DNA of 64,000 bases from positions 67,220 to 131,219 of the forward strand of contig JABRVX010000004.1 in the NCBI GenBank assembly GCA_039961735.1. Reading direction: 5' to 3'. The notes under the pieces were generated by a model. That model worked only from the letters and a program-made list of their open reading frames with translations, did no database searches and was not told the origin of the DNA. Position 1 is the first letter of the stretch, and each line of letters opens with the position of its first letter. This DNA is from Fimbriimonadia bacterium (GTDB taxonomy: Bacteria; Armatimonadota; Fimbriimonadia; Fimbriimonadales; JABRVX01). Both the position numbers and the translations under genes were made by a program. Below are positions 42,066-52,400 of the stretch, piece after piece.

Positions 42066-43245
42066 CGCCGAAACACTAGCACCCTTCGACACGAGGGCCT
42101 GCATTCACTGCGGCATGTGCCTGCAAGCATGTCCCACGTATGTAGAGACTGGAAACGAGGCACACAGCCCGCGTGGTCGCATCTACTCCTTGCGCGCAGT
42201 GGCAGAAGGACGTTTGAGCTGGGCCGAAGTGCAGGAGCAGATGGATGCATGCCTAGGTTGCCTGGCATGCGAGACGGCGTGTCCGTCGCCAGTCCCGTAT
42301 GAAAAGATACTGATGACCGCGCGCTCGGAGATCGATCGGCGGCGACCACCGTGGCATTGGTTCGCGAGACACATGCTGGTATCCATCGCTCAGTCACCCA
42401 AGCGATTCGCGCAGACAGCTCCGCTCGCGGCACATCCACTCTCGGGCCGTATCCTCGGTCTTGCTCTAGGGGGTGGCACTCGCTTGCCCCTCATACCCAT
42501 TGCCGATGAAGAGGCTTCCCTTCCCGAGATGCTTCCTGCTGTGGGTGAGCAACGCGGCACGGTGGCACTACTGGTCGGGTGCGTGCAACGAGTCACCCTG
42601 CCGGCAACTACCAGGGCCGCCGCTCGGTGTCTGTCGGCCAACGGCTACGAGGTGCTAACCATTTCGCATCCCGAGTGCTGCGGCGCACTGGCTGCTCACT
42701 ATGGGGACCCAGCAGTTGCCCAACGACTGGCCGACGACCTCGCATCGGCTTGTCCAGCACACACGCCACTCATCGTCACAGCGGCAGGCTGTGGTGCGTT
42801 CCTGAAGCAGGCACTTCGCGACCGGGACATGGAGGTGTTCGACTTTTCGGAGTTCCTCTGGAGTAGCGGATGGACAGCGCCTCTCGACTCGGTTCCCCGT
42901 CTTCGCGTGGCTCTGCACGATCCCTGTCACCTAGAGCACGGGCAAGGTATCAAAGCGCAGCCGCGCGAGTTGCTATCGCTGATCCCTGGCATAGAACCAC
43001 TCGAGTTGGACGAGAGCTACTGCTGTGGCAGCGCAGGGCTGTACAATGTATACCAGCCCGTCATGGCCCGTAAACTGCTCGAACGCAAACTGGATGCCAT
43101 CATTCGTACGGGAGCCGACATCGTCCTGAGCAGCAATCCAGGCTGTACGCTGTGGCTGCACCAAGGCATCGAAGAACGCGGCCTCCGGTTGCAGGTGCTC
43201 CACATTGCCGAAGTCATGGCCTCGGCACTAACCGATGCTACCTAG
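42052..43245 (+). CDS. glcF: GlcF-like iron-sulfur subunit of glycolate oxidase
   Basis: 397 residues. Two [4Fe-4S] ferredoxin motifs, CIHCGMCLQACP (Cys17-Cys27) and CLGCLACETACP, then two CCG domains with PECCGALAAHYG and ESYCCGSAGLYN, and DPCHLEHGQGI. Such proteins pass electrons from the flavoprotein to the quinone pool. Start is GTG 42052 inside the glcE-like gene. Relatives include lactate oxidation subunit LldE/LutA and GlpC; adjacency to GlcE favours GlcF. Confidence 0.88.
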   Translation: MDTHSAETLAPFDTRACIHCGMCLQACPTYVETGNEAHSPRGRIYSLRAVAEGRLSWAEVQEQMDACLGCLACETACPSPVPYEKILMTARSEIDRRRPPWHWFARHMLVSIAQSPKRFAQTAPLAAHPLSGRILGLALGGGTRLPLIPIADEEASLPEMLPAVGEQRGTVALLVGCVQRVTLPATTRAAARCLSANGYEVLTISHPECCGALAAHYGDPAVAQRLADDLASACPAHTPLIVTAAGCGAFLKQALRDRDMEVFDFSEFLWSSGWTAPLDSVPRLRVALHDPCHLEHGQGIKAQPRELLSLIPGIEPLELDESYCCGSAGLYNVYQPVMARKLLERKLDAIIRTGADIVLSSNPGCTLWLHQGIEERGLRLQVLHIAEVMASALTDAT

Positions 43246-43311
43246 CCCTGCCACCACGCCACCCTGATGCTATGAGGAGTTCAGGTCGCTACCAGACTAC
43301 GCACGGCGATC

Positions 43312-43337
43312 CGTCATGCGGAGACTGTCGAAGCATG
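43312..43337 (+). repeat. Single copy of dispersed palindromic element
   Basis: CGTCATGCGGAGACTGTCGA... differs at two of 26 positions from the arm at 56347-56372. Its ends (CGTCATGC/GCATGACG) also pair with each other. It lies in the 143-nt gap between convergent genes and may act as a terminator. Confidence 0.65.
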
Positions 43338-43388
43338 ACGATCCATCTACGCAATCTAAAGGTGCGCCCAGACTCGATGCACTGGGTA

Positions 43389-44750
43389 CTAACCCTTCCG
43401 CTCCTTCCACCGCCCACGCGTGAAGTCCGGGAACTTCACCGGCATGCCACCCTTGCGATTCGACTCTTCGCTCAAAGGTCCGGGGACGCTCCATGCTGCG
43501 GCATCGTACACGTCCATATCGGGCACCAGTCCCTCCTTCATGCACTCGATCAGGCGGAAGCTCATGATGTAGTCCATACCGCCGTGACCACCCAGCTTGC
43601 GTGCCATTTCACCTTCCTTCTTCCACAGCGGGTGCTCGTATCGCTCGCGAAAGGGATCGAGTGACTGCCAGTCGTGGTCGGGTTGGCCGTCAATGAAGAT
43701 ACGATCCGGGAACCCACGGAAAGTACCCTTCGTTCCGGAGATTAGGTTGATACGATCATAGGGTCGCGGGCTGACGGTGTCGTGCTGAAGCATAATCGTG
43801 CGTCCCAACGCCGTGCGAATGATGCTGGTGTTCATGTCGCCGCAGACGTACTTCTCCTTGCGACGTGGGTCGTCTGATGCCAGACGGGTCTGCTGCCAGA
43901 GTGTGAACCCTTTCTCCGGCGAGCTCAGAGATACCAACACATCGAACTTATCACCTCGGTTGACACCCATGTACTGCGCCACGGGACCGAGACCGTGAGT
44001 CGGGTAGAGGTTTCCGTTGCGCTTGGTATGTGCCTCTCTACGCCAAAGCGCCTCTCCTCCACCGCTGAAGAGCAGACCGCGCAGGTCATGAATATAGGCC
44101 GCTTCACCATGTGTCAACTCGCCGAACAGGCCCGCGCGAACCATGTTCAGCACCATCATCTCGCTGTATCCGTAACAGACGTTTTCCAGCATCACGCAGT
44201 GCTTTCGCGTCTTCTCCGAGGTGTCCACCAGCTTCCAGCAGTCCTTTACCGTGGTGGCAGCCGGGACTTCCACGCCCACGTGCTTGCCGCACAGCATACC
44301 ACTCACCGCCATCGGCACATGCCAGTCCCAAGGCGTGGCGATGTAGATCAGATCGAGGTCGTCGCGCTTGCACAGGTTCTCGTAGTCCGTTTCGCTCGCC
44401 CAGTAGCCTTCCGGGATCGGCTGCCCGGCGCGAACTACCATTCGCTGCGCGTTGAGCACCTTGTCGCGCACGATGTCGCAGATGGCCTTCACTTGCACGT
44501 CGGGAATCGCTAACAGGTCTCCCAGCAATCCAGTACCGCGCCCACCGACTCCGATTATCCCGACTCGCACCGTGCGGAAGCCCTCGTACGGCACGCCTAT
44601 CATGCTAGGTCCTACGGCTGGGGGCGTGGCCTCCACACCCGCCGACGAGCCCGCACCTGCGATACGCACGAGGCCCACCCCGGCCCCGGCCGCTACCGCA
44701 GTGCGCAAGAAGTCTCTTCGTGTCAATCCCCTCTCTCGCTTGCTTGCCAT
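43389..44750 (-). CDS. Tat-exported Gfo/Idh/MocA family protein, GH109-like
   Basis: 453 residues. Tat signal LTRRDFLRTAVAAGAGVGL, then Rossmann motif VGIIGVGGRGTGLLG, DWHVPMAVSGMLCGKHVGVE and EVPAATTVKDCWKLVDTSEK (EVP in place of the usual EKP), and MLENVCYGYSEMMVLNMV. The EVPAA/MLENVCY pattern is that of GH109 NAD-dependent glycosidases (alpha-N-acetylgalactosaminidase type), though substrate is not certain. AAGGAGG lies 8 nt before the ATG, and 14 nt separate it from the upstream gene, so the two form an operon. Confidence 0.85.
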   Translation of the reverse strand: MASKRERGLTRRDFLRTAVAAGAGVGLVRIAGAGSSAGVEATPPAVGPSMIGVPYEGFRTVRVGIIGVGGRGTGLLGDLLAIPDVQVKAICDIVRDKVLNAQRMVVRAGQPIPEGYWASETDYENLCKRDDLDLIYIATPWDWHVPMAVSGMLCGKHVGVEVPAATTVKDCWKLVDTSEKTRKHCVMLENVCYGYSEMMVLNMVRAGLFGELTHGEAAYIHDLRGLLFSGGGEALWRREAHTKRNGNLYPTHGLGPVAQYMGVNRGDKFDVLVSLSSPEKGFTLWQQTRLASDDPRRKEKYVCGDMNTSIIRTALGRTIMLQHDTVSPRPYDRINLISGTKGTFRGFPDRIFIDGQPDHDWQSLDPFRERYEHPLWKKEGEMARKLGGHGGMDYIMSFRLIECMKEGLVPDMDVYDAAAWSVPGPLSEESNRKGGMPVKFPDFTRGRWKERKG

Positions 44751-44764
44751 GCTCGATTCCTCCT

Positions 44765-47287
44765 TCAGTCCATCACCTTCGTCACTTCGAGACTCAGCTT
44801 CTTGCCATCCACATAGAGCAGCACGCCGCGTCGGGAGTCGTATGCGATGCCGCGCAGGTCCTCGATAGTCGGCTTGCCCTCAGCGGGGTAGCTCCAGCCG
44901 GTCCTGGTCCAAGTCTCCGTACTCACCGAGTACACGCGGCCCAGCTTTCGGTCCGCAACCCAGACGGTCGCCCCGGAGTCGGCACACAGATAGGTCGGCT
45001 CTTCGAAGCCCTCTATCACTTTCTCCTCACGCCACGTATCACCCTCTCTCGCGAAAAGGACGACGCGTCCCGCACCGGTATCACACACTATCAGTTTTCC
45101 GGCAGCCAGCATCGCTTTCCAGGGCTTATTCAGTCCGGTAACGACACCTTGCAGCTTGCCACCGTCGTCGAAGATCTGCACTCGGTCGTTACCCGTATCA
45201 GCTACCACAATCGTGCCGTCTTGCGGAGACACCCAGATACCACGTGGCTCGCGGAAGTGCCCCGGATCGGTGTTTTCCCAGGGCCCCCACACCAGGTCCT
45301 CACGACCATACTCCATGCCATTACCACGCGGATCGATTCGGCGGATTCGCGCGTTCTTCGGGTCATAGCCGTCCGGCCACTTTGCCACGTAGAGCATGCC
45401 CTTTGCGTCCGTGGCGTGATCCACCGAGCCCTCGAAGTGCCAGTGCACGCTTCCCAAATAGCCAACAGCGCTTCCGTCGGGCAGTATCATAAGGGTCTGA
45501 CCGTTAGCCTTGTCACGTATGTAAGCAGAGCCATCGGGTGCGAGTGCTATGCCCCACGGATCGGTCATGCTCGCCACGCCGACCGGCTCGGATCGCGCAC
45601 CGACCTTGCCACCCGACTTGGCAGCAACAGCGTAACGGTACAAGCCCGTACCAGGCAATGTGTCAGTGTAGGTGGCTGCCGCGGTCTCACCGATCACCTT
45701 CCAACGATACTCCACTGGATCTGCACGCATCACCACCCATGGTCCGGCCCCCTGCAGCGCGAGTGTTACTTCCCTACCGGACTTGCGTATACTCGGCGCC
45801 TTAGGTGGCGCCGGTGTGCCGGCTTCCGGAAGCTGCGTGGTCAAGGCGAGCGTGGCTTCCTTTAGGCCCTGCCGCGCGCACTGCACGTTCAACTCCGTGA
45901 TGTCGAAGGTGACGTAGTCCGTCTGTCCGCGCGCTACCACCTCCACAAAGAACACACCGTTGCCGCCTACCACATTGATGAGGTCGAAGGGGTTAGCCTT
46001 CAGCCGGTAACCACCACCCCCCACCGGATACGTGATCACTTCGGGAGCGGGACGATTGGGTAGCAGGAAGCGTCCGTCCTTGCCCGTCGTACCGGCGAAG
46101 CTGGGGCTGCCGCCGAACCCGTGGACATCCGCTTGGCTCTGCCAGAAACGAAGCTTCGCGCCTTGCACCGGCTTGCCCACGGAGTCCAGCACCTCGACGT
46201 AGTTGTTATCGGCCAGCTGGTAGTAGTAATCGCCGTAGTACCCTCGGCGCCGCCACATCTGGTGGTTGAGCGCAATCGCCTGATCTTCGCTGAACACCCA
46301 CGGGCCGTGGTTGTGCATCATGGTGTTCTGCGCGATGTTGTGCCTGCCGATGAGCAAAGGCACACCCTTCGCGTCCAGAATCTGGTTGTTCTCGGGCCCT
46401 ATGTTCAGGGCATACAGGTCGGTGAGACCCATCTGGTGGCCCCATTCGTGGATGAGACCCCAGTCCCAGTACGCAGCCCACTGTGAGCAGTCGGGGTTGC
46501 GGCCGATCCACCATCCGCCGTCGTAGCCTTCGGAAAGCGGAGGACCTTTCGACCATCTCTGGTGGTGTGCCCTTTCGTCCTCCATCACACCTATGAAGTC
46601 CACTGCCATACGGTCGCGCACTCCCTCTGGCACGGTCTCGGGGTAGACGGACTGTGAGTATAGGTGGTTCATCCAGTCGGCGTGCACCTGCAGCCAGTCC
46701 TCGCAGCTATAGGTGCCGAGGAAGTTGCGGTTCTTCGCGAACGACTCGTAGGTAACGCGATCAACATAGCAGACTAACAACTTGGCATGTGTCCACACGG
46801 TGCGCTTGTCGTTGACATAGGAGTATTGGCGCACGCGGCCCATCGGGTCCACCCAAAAGGCGATCTCGTGCTGCTCCTTCTTCCACGGCCACACGTAGGT
46901 GAACTCTGTGCGCTCTCCGGGCTTCAGACCCTTTTCGGTCTTCCCCTCCAAGACCTTCTTGCCGTCCACGTACCACGCCCAGTCGAAGGGCTGCGAATCG
47001 GCGGTGCCTTTGTTCTCCACCACGGCGGTGTAGGTGACGCGCTCGCCCTCCTTCGGCCACATCTGGCGCGCGGCGATCTCCTCTCGTGTCATCGGCTCGG
47101 AGGTGCCGGGGCGGACCAGAATCGGCTGACCCTCCTTGCCCTTCAGGTCGTATTTGGGCAGGTAACCGGGGTACTTGGGGGTGCGGGAGATGTACAGCGT
47201 GTCCAAATCGGCCACGGGCGGTCCCGGCTGCTGGGCGCCCGCTCCGACGCTCGCCAACGCGACGACTGCGAACCAGATGCTCCTCAT
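44765..47287 (-). CDS. Large secreted protein with HEWGH zinc site and NHL-type propeller
   Basis: 840 residues. Signal peptide MRSIWFAVVALASVGAGAQ. A CARDB-like region (VTYTAVVENKGTADSQPFDW) is followed by a zinc-protease-like site LIHEWGHQMGLTDLY, a carboxypeptidase-regulatory-like beta domain, a fibronectin-like domain (about 560-620), and a C-terminal beta-propeller with NHL repeats (PRGIWVSPQDGTIVVADTGN, GIALAPDGSAYIRDK). HExxH suggests metallopeptidase activity on extracellular substrate, but I do not recognise the protease family. The open frame extends upstream into the divergent methylase region; ATG 47287 is set by the signal peptide. Confidence 0.75.
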   Translation of the reverse strand: MRSIWFAVVALASVGAGAQQPGPPVADLDTLYISRTPKYPGYLPKYDLKGKEGQPILVRPGTSEPMTREEIAARQMWPKEGERVTYTAVVENKGTADSQPFDWAWYVDGKKVLEGKTEKGLKPGERTEFTYVWPWKKEQHEIAFWVDPMGRVRQYSYVNDKRTVWTHAKLLVCYVDRVTYESFAKNRNFLGTYSCEDWLQVHADWMNHLYSQSVYPETVPEGVRDRMAVDFIGVMEDERAHHQRWSKGPPLSEGYDGGWWIGRNPDCSQWAAYWDWGLIHEWGHQMGLTDLYALNIGPENNQILDAKGVPLLIGRHNIAQNTMMHNHGPWVFSEDQAIALNHQMWRRRGYYGDYYYQLADNNYVEVLDSVGKPVQGAKLRFWQSQADVHGFGGSPSFAGTTGKDGRFLLPNRPAPEVITYPVGGGGYRLKANPFDLINVVGGNGVFFVEVVARGQTDYVTFDITELNVQCARQGLKEATLALTTQLPEAGTPAPPKAPSIRKSGREVTLALQGAGPWVVMRADPVEYRWKVIGETAAATYTDTLPGTGLYRYAVAAKSGGKVGARSEPVGVASMTDPWGIALAPDGSAYIRDKANGQTLMILPDGSAVGYLGSVHWHFEGSVDHATDAKGMLYVAKWPDGYDPKNARIRRIDPRGNGMEYGREDLVWGPWENTDPGHFREPRGIWVSPQDGTIVVADTGNDRVQIFDDGGKLQGVVTGLNKPWKAMLAAGKLIVCDTGAGRVVLFAREGDTWREEKVIEGFEEPTYLCADSGATVWVADRKLGRVYSVSTETWTRTGWSYPAEGKPTIEDLRGIAYDSRRGVLLYVDGKKLSLEVTKVMD

Positions 47288-47387
47288 GCAGCAGGGATTC
47301 GAAGCGAGATTGCGGCTCCCTGCCCGGGGAGGGCATGGAGCCCGAGCGGCGGGCAGGACCAATGACTGGGCTTGCGAAAACCGAGGC

Positions 47388-49436
47388 ATGGCGAGTGACC
47401 CGATGAAGCCGTGGGGACCGGACAACCCGCATCCGCTCTTCACGATGAAAACCGAGCTGGTGTGGGAAGGCAAGTACGACGAGTACGGCAACCGTCGGCC
47501 CGTGAGCCTCCCAGACTTCCCACTGGTGCTACAGAAGGTCGAGACGGTGGATGCACCCAGGGACGCGGCGCGCGCAGAGCAGCCGGGGCTGTTCGACGAG
47601 GCGGAGTTCTGCAGGTCCGCGCACCGAGACGACTTTCGGAACATGCTGATCTGGGGCGACAACAAACTGGTGTGCACGGCGCTGCTGAAGGAGCTTCGCG
47701 AGAAGGTTGGTCTGGTCTACATAGATCCACCATTCGATGTGGGCGCGGATTTCACGGCGGAGGTGGTTCTTGACGAAGACACGCACCCCGGAGCATTCAA
47801 GAACCATTCCGTGCTCGAGGAAGTCGCTTTCCGAGACTTGTGGGGTCAGCAGCAGAACTCGTATCTGAGCTATATGTCGCATCGGTTAGCATTGCTGCAT
47901 GAACTCCTTTCAGAAGAGGGTGTCCTCGTATTTCACTGTGACTGGCGAGTGAACAGCGCGATGCGACTGCTGCTGGATGAATTGTTCGGCAGCGAGTGCT
48001 ATCGAAATGAGGTGGTCTGGAGGCGTGCACCAGGTCTGGGTCGCACCGTCGCAGCCAACCAGCTCGGTCGGAACGTAGACAGCCTACTGGTGTACTCAAA
48101 GTCCCCGGGAACGAAGATGTGTGGAGAGGCGCCCGAGATGCTGGTCCCGATCGAGACCACTTCGACAGGGACTCCCAAGGGAGCCCAGTGGGACGAAGAG
48201 CGCAAGTGCTACTTCACGCTGGCTCCCCGCGGCGACTACACAGATGAGAGCGTCGCGCGCCTGGAAACGGAAGGCCGGGTGTACCGCTCGGGTGGCGGAC
48301 AGGTGTATATCAAGTACTTCCTAGAACGAGCCGCTAACGGAGGCTGGGCGAAGCGCCAGAAGGTAGACGTGCTGTGGGCCGATAGCGATGTCCGGCCTCT
48401 GCGACACTGTAGCCAGGACGAGCTAGGAATCGGGTTCCCGACGCAAAAGCCGGAGGGTCTCCTGGCCCGCGTGATTAGCTGGGCTACCCGCGAGGGCGAC
48501 CTCGTCGCGGACTTCTTCTGCGGCTCCGGCACAACGATGGCGGTGGCGGAGAAGCTAGGCCGACGGTGGATCGGATGCGACCTAGGGAGATACGCCATCC
48601 ACACGACCCGCAAGCGGCTGATCGGAGTGCAGAGGGAGTTGCACGCGGCGGGAAAGCCCTACCGCTCCTTCGACGTGTACAACCTGGGCCGCTACGAGCG
48701 GCAGTGGTGGCAGATGGAGCGTCTGCAGGGCGCGGACGAGCAGCACCGCGCCACCGTGCTCAAGTTCTTCCGCGCCGCCCCGCTAGACAGCTCTCCCTCG
48801 CCCCTTCTCCACGGCACCAAAGGCGGCGCTTACGTGTACGTGGACAGCATAGACAGCATCATGACCGCAGACAAAGTGCGCGCGGTGGCGGAAGCCGCGA
48901 AGTTCGCGGGCGGTAGGCGCGTGGTGTGCCTGGCATGGGAGTTCGAGATGAACCTTCGTCTGCGCATCGCCGGAGTAGTGAAGGATTCGGGGGTAGACAT
49001 ATCACTGAAATACATCCCGCGCGAGATCATGGAAGCCAACCGAAATGAAGTGCAGTTCTTCGATGCCGGCGCGGTGGAGGCGGAAGCGCTCGTTCACAAA
49101 CACCCGAAGAGCGGCAAACACGCGGTAGACGTTCGCCTGACCAACTTCATTCCATCACTGGCAGAGGTGCCGGAGAGGGAGCTGGAGGTGCTGCGAGAAC
49201 GGGCGGTGCGCTCACCTTTCGACTTCATAGACTTTTGGGCGGTGGACTTCGAGCACCGGGACGACAAACCGTTCGAGCACCACTGGCAGGACTACCGCAC
49301 CCGCAAGGACCGCTCGCTAAAGACCGAGAGCGACTGCTACTACACCTACCCCAACAGAGGCAGGAAACGGATCTGCGTGAAGGTGATAGACGTGTTCGGA
49401 GTGGACACGACGACGGTGATCGAGGTGGACGCATGA
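47388..49436 (+). CDS. mod: Type III restriction-modification methyltransferase (Mod)
   Basis: 682 residues. Motif IV VYIDPPFD (Asp113) precedes motif I DFFCGSGTTMAVAE (about 375-388), the beta-class order of type III N6-adenine methyltransferases. ELGIGFPTQKPEGLLARVI matches the conserved TQKP.LL segment before motif I. A C-terminal region of about 250 residues includes beta-rich sequence. ATG 47388 is used although GAGG is too close to be ideal; the frame is open upstream. Its stop overlaps the Res start (ATGA). It recognises and methylates the site that Res needs. Confidence 0.9.
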   Translation: MASDPMKPWGPDNPHPLFTMKTELVWEGKYDEYGNRRPVSLPDFPLVLQKVETVDAPRDAARAEQPGLFDEAEFCRSAHRDDFRNMLIWGDNKLVCTALLKELREKVGLVYIDPPFDVGADFTAEVVLDEDTHPGAFKNHSVLEEVAFRDLWGQQQNSYLSYMSHRLALLHELLSEEGVLVFHCDWRVNSAMRLLLDELFGSECYRNEVVWRRAPGLGRTVAANQLGRNVDSLLVYSKSPGTKMCGEAPEMLVPIETTSTGTPKGAQWDEERKCYFTLAPRGDYTDESVARLETEGRVYRSGGGQVYIKYFLERAANGGWAKRQKVDVLWADSDVRPLRHCSQDELGIGFPTQKPEGLLARVISWATREGDLVADFFCGSGTTMAVAEKLGRRWIGCDLGRYAIHTTRKRLIGVQRELHAAGKPYRSFDVYNLGRYERQWWQMERLQGADEQHRATVLKFFRAAPLDSSPSPLLHGTKGGAYVYVDSIDSIMTADKVRAVAEAAKFAGGRRVVCLAWEFEMNLRLRIAGVVKDSGVDISLKYIPREIMEANRNEVQFFDAGAVEAEALVHKHPKSGKHAVDVRLTNFIPSLAEVPERELEVLRERAVRSPFDFIDFWAVDFEHRDDKPFEHHWQDYRTRKDRSLKTESDCYYTYPNRGRKRICVKVIDVFGVDTTTVIEVDA

Positions 49437-52400
49437 CCGAGATGTTCAATCCCGATGCGCTACGACCGCTGTTCGAGCCGTGGGAGCCACCTACGAAGCA
49501 TCGTGTTCCGAATCAGGTAGAGGGTGGGCCCGCAATCGTGCAGGTCGGCCGGCGACCCAGCAAGTGTCTGCTCGTCCCACGCCTTCGCCACGAGCTCGAC
49601 ATGTGGCGGCACAACGGTTACGTGGGTGCCAGCGACACGACGAAGACGCTTCTGTACCACTGGTTCGACACGGCCCACCCGGGCAACTTTCGCTATCACT
49701 GGTGCCAGCGCGAAGGAATCGAAGCAATCATCTGGTTGTACGAGGTGGCGCAGTACCGGTGCCTCTCGGACATGATATCGTCACTATTGGAAGAAGACGA
49801 TGCCTTGCTCACCGACTCGGTGCTGCCGGAACAAGACCAATGGGCGCGCTACTGTTGCAAGATCGCGACGGGCGGAGGCAAGACCAAGGTGATGAGCCTC
49901 GCCATAGTGTGGAGTTACTTTCATAGTCTATTTGAAACTGGTTCGACCATGCCGCGGCACTTCGTCGCGATTGCGCCGAACCTGATCGTGTTCGAGCGGC
50001 TCAAAGAGGATTTCGAGTCCGCACGCATCTTTTACGACGACCCGCTGCTTCCACCCGAGTGGAAGGACGATTTCGACCTGGAGGTGGTACTGCAGGATGC
50101 GCCTGGCGGCTCCGCGTGCAGAGGAGCGTTGTACTTGACGAACATCCACCGCTTATACGAAAGGGAGAACGGAACCGCAGCAGACGACTCGCCATCGTGG
50201 GCAGGTCCATCGGTCAGGCGTGCTCAGGCTCTCCGAGTGGGCGAGGGACTCCGCAAGCGCATCTCGAGCCACCCAGCGATCATGGTGCTCAACGACGAGG
50301 CACATCACCTTCACGACCCCGAATCGGCGTGGAACGAAGCGGTACTGACTTTGCATCGTCAGAGCCGCGATCGTGGTAACGCAGGCATCTGTATGCAACT
50401 CGACTTCACGGCCACGCCGAAACACAACGACGGCACGTTGTTTCGACACATCGTTTGCGACTTCCCACTCGGAGAAGCGGTGGATGCCGGTATCGTGAAA
50501 GCCCCCGTGATCGGGAAGTCCGATGCCATTAGAGAGGTAACTGGGCAGAGTGCGGCGCAACGCTACCACACACACTTGAGACTGGGGTATGCGCAATACG
50601 AAAGGGCATACATGGAGTGGGAGAAGACGCGAAAGCCTATTCTGTTCGTTATGACCGAGGACACGCGGGCGGCAGACGAAGTCGCCACTGCCCTAAACTC
50701 GGACGAATACCCGCTTCTAAAGAACAGAGTGATCAACCTACACACGAATCTGAAGGGAACGATCAAGACGCGAGGCCGCGGTAGGAATGCAGTCAGGGAG
50801 TTCGTGCCGAACGAGAGGCAGATTTCGGACGAGGACCTTAGGCTGCTGCGACAGTTATCGCGCGACTTGGACAAAGAGGACAGTCCGTATCGCTGCGTGG
50901 TGTCGGTCATGATGCTGCGCGAGGGCTGGGACGTTCGCAACGTGACCACCATCGTGCCGCTCCGTCCCTACTCCGCCGAGTCCAACATCCTGGCAGAGCA
51001 GACGCTCGGCAGGGGCCTTCGCCGAATGACCTTCCCTGGAACGACGGCGCCGGTGGAACGTGTGACGGTGGTCGAGCACAAGGCCTTCACGAAGCTGTAC
51101 CAGGACGAGTTGGAATCGGAAGGTTTGTTCCCGGACGTCGTGGATCTGGGTCAGATTCAGCCCACGACGGTATCGATCTTTGTTGACCCGAAGAAGCCGG
51201 TACAAGACCTCGAGATCGAGATCCCACTAGTATCAGACGCCATTCAGACGACCGCTGTACTGCAAGACTTGACGATCGGAGATGTGGAGGCGCAGTTCCG
51301 CGCGCAAGGGTTTCAGCCTTTGCCGGTCGGAACTGCCACCTCGGGCACCGTGACTTTCGAGGAGAGGGCGCTCTTCACGGATGAACTCGTTGCATCGTTT
51401 GAGGTTGATCGCGGTCTGCTCGCCTCGGGCTACACGGCGATCAGCGTGTTCGTGAAGGAACTGGAACGAGTTTGCGGGCTTCAATGCGCACACGGTGTAC
51501 TGGCGCCGCTAGTGCAGAAGTTCATCGAGAAGGTGCTGTTCGAGCGCGAGGTGTCGGTGTACGACGGTTCCATTGACCACCGGATGTCGGACACGGACGT
51601 GCACGAGTATATTCGAGCGACGTTCGTTCCGCTCATCCTGAAACACACGGTTCGAAAGAACGAACGCAAGCGGGGGCAGACGCTACTCCGGATGTCGAAC
51701 TGGCGGCCCTACCAAGCCTCTCACACTCCCACACGCCCATGCGTCACGGGTGAAAAGACGATGTTCAACCTTGTGCCGTGCGATACGGCCCTGGAGGCTC
51801 ACTTCGCGAATTTCTGCGACAACTCAGCCGACGTTGCTGCCTTCGCACGAAACGCCGGGCCGCAGAAACTGACGCTCGATTACCTTGCCCCATCGGGCCG
51901 GCCGAGGCTGTACTGGCCCGATTTTATCGTGCGCGGCCAATCCGGCGATTACTACCTAGTAGAGACGAAGGGTCAGGAGGACAGCGCCGTTCCGTTCAAG
52001 GCCGCGGCTGCCATAGAGTGGTGCCGGGCGGCCTCCACCAAGAACCACAAATGGCACTACCTGTTCGTGCCGATGGCGCTGTTGGAGGCTCAAACCGAGT
52101 TGTCGATCGAGGGGCTCGCTCGAACTTGTGCTCCACGGCTGAAATCGTTGCTAGAATCGGTGAATACCAGACAGGCGGAGTTGCCGCTAGAGCTAACGCC
52201 CAATGAGGTGAAGGAGCAGCGGGCCGCGAAGATGGTAACGGCTGCCGGTCTGATCGAGTTGCCGGATTCGCTCCGGGCTTACGTGGTTCAGGCTGTTAGT
52301 CAACTGGAATACGACCGCACCAAGAACTACCCTCAATTCGGAAGCGCATTCCAGCCTCTCCTTTATCCCCTGGAACAGCTTTGCGGTGAAATCTTAGTCC

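Noticed and set aside
44760-45865. Plus-strand 381-codon frame opposite the HEWGH/NHL gene
   Set aside because: No family motif; the minus strand has repeated NHL blades and the frame is a GC-rich shadow.
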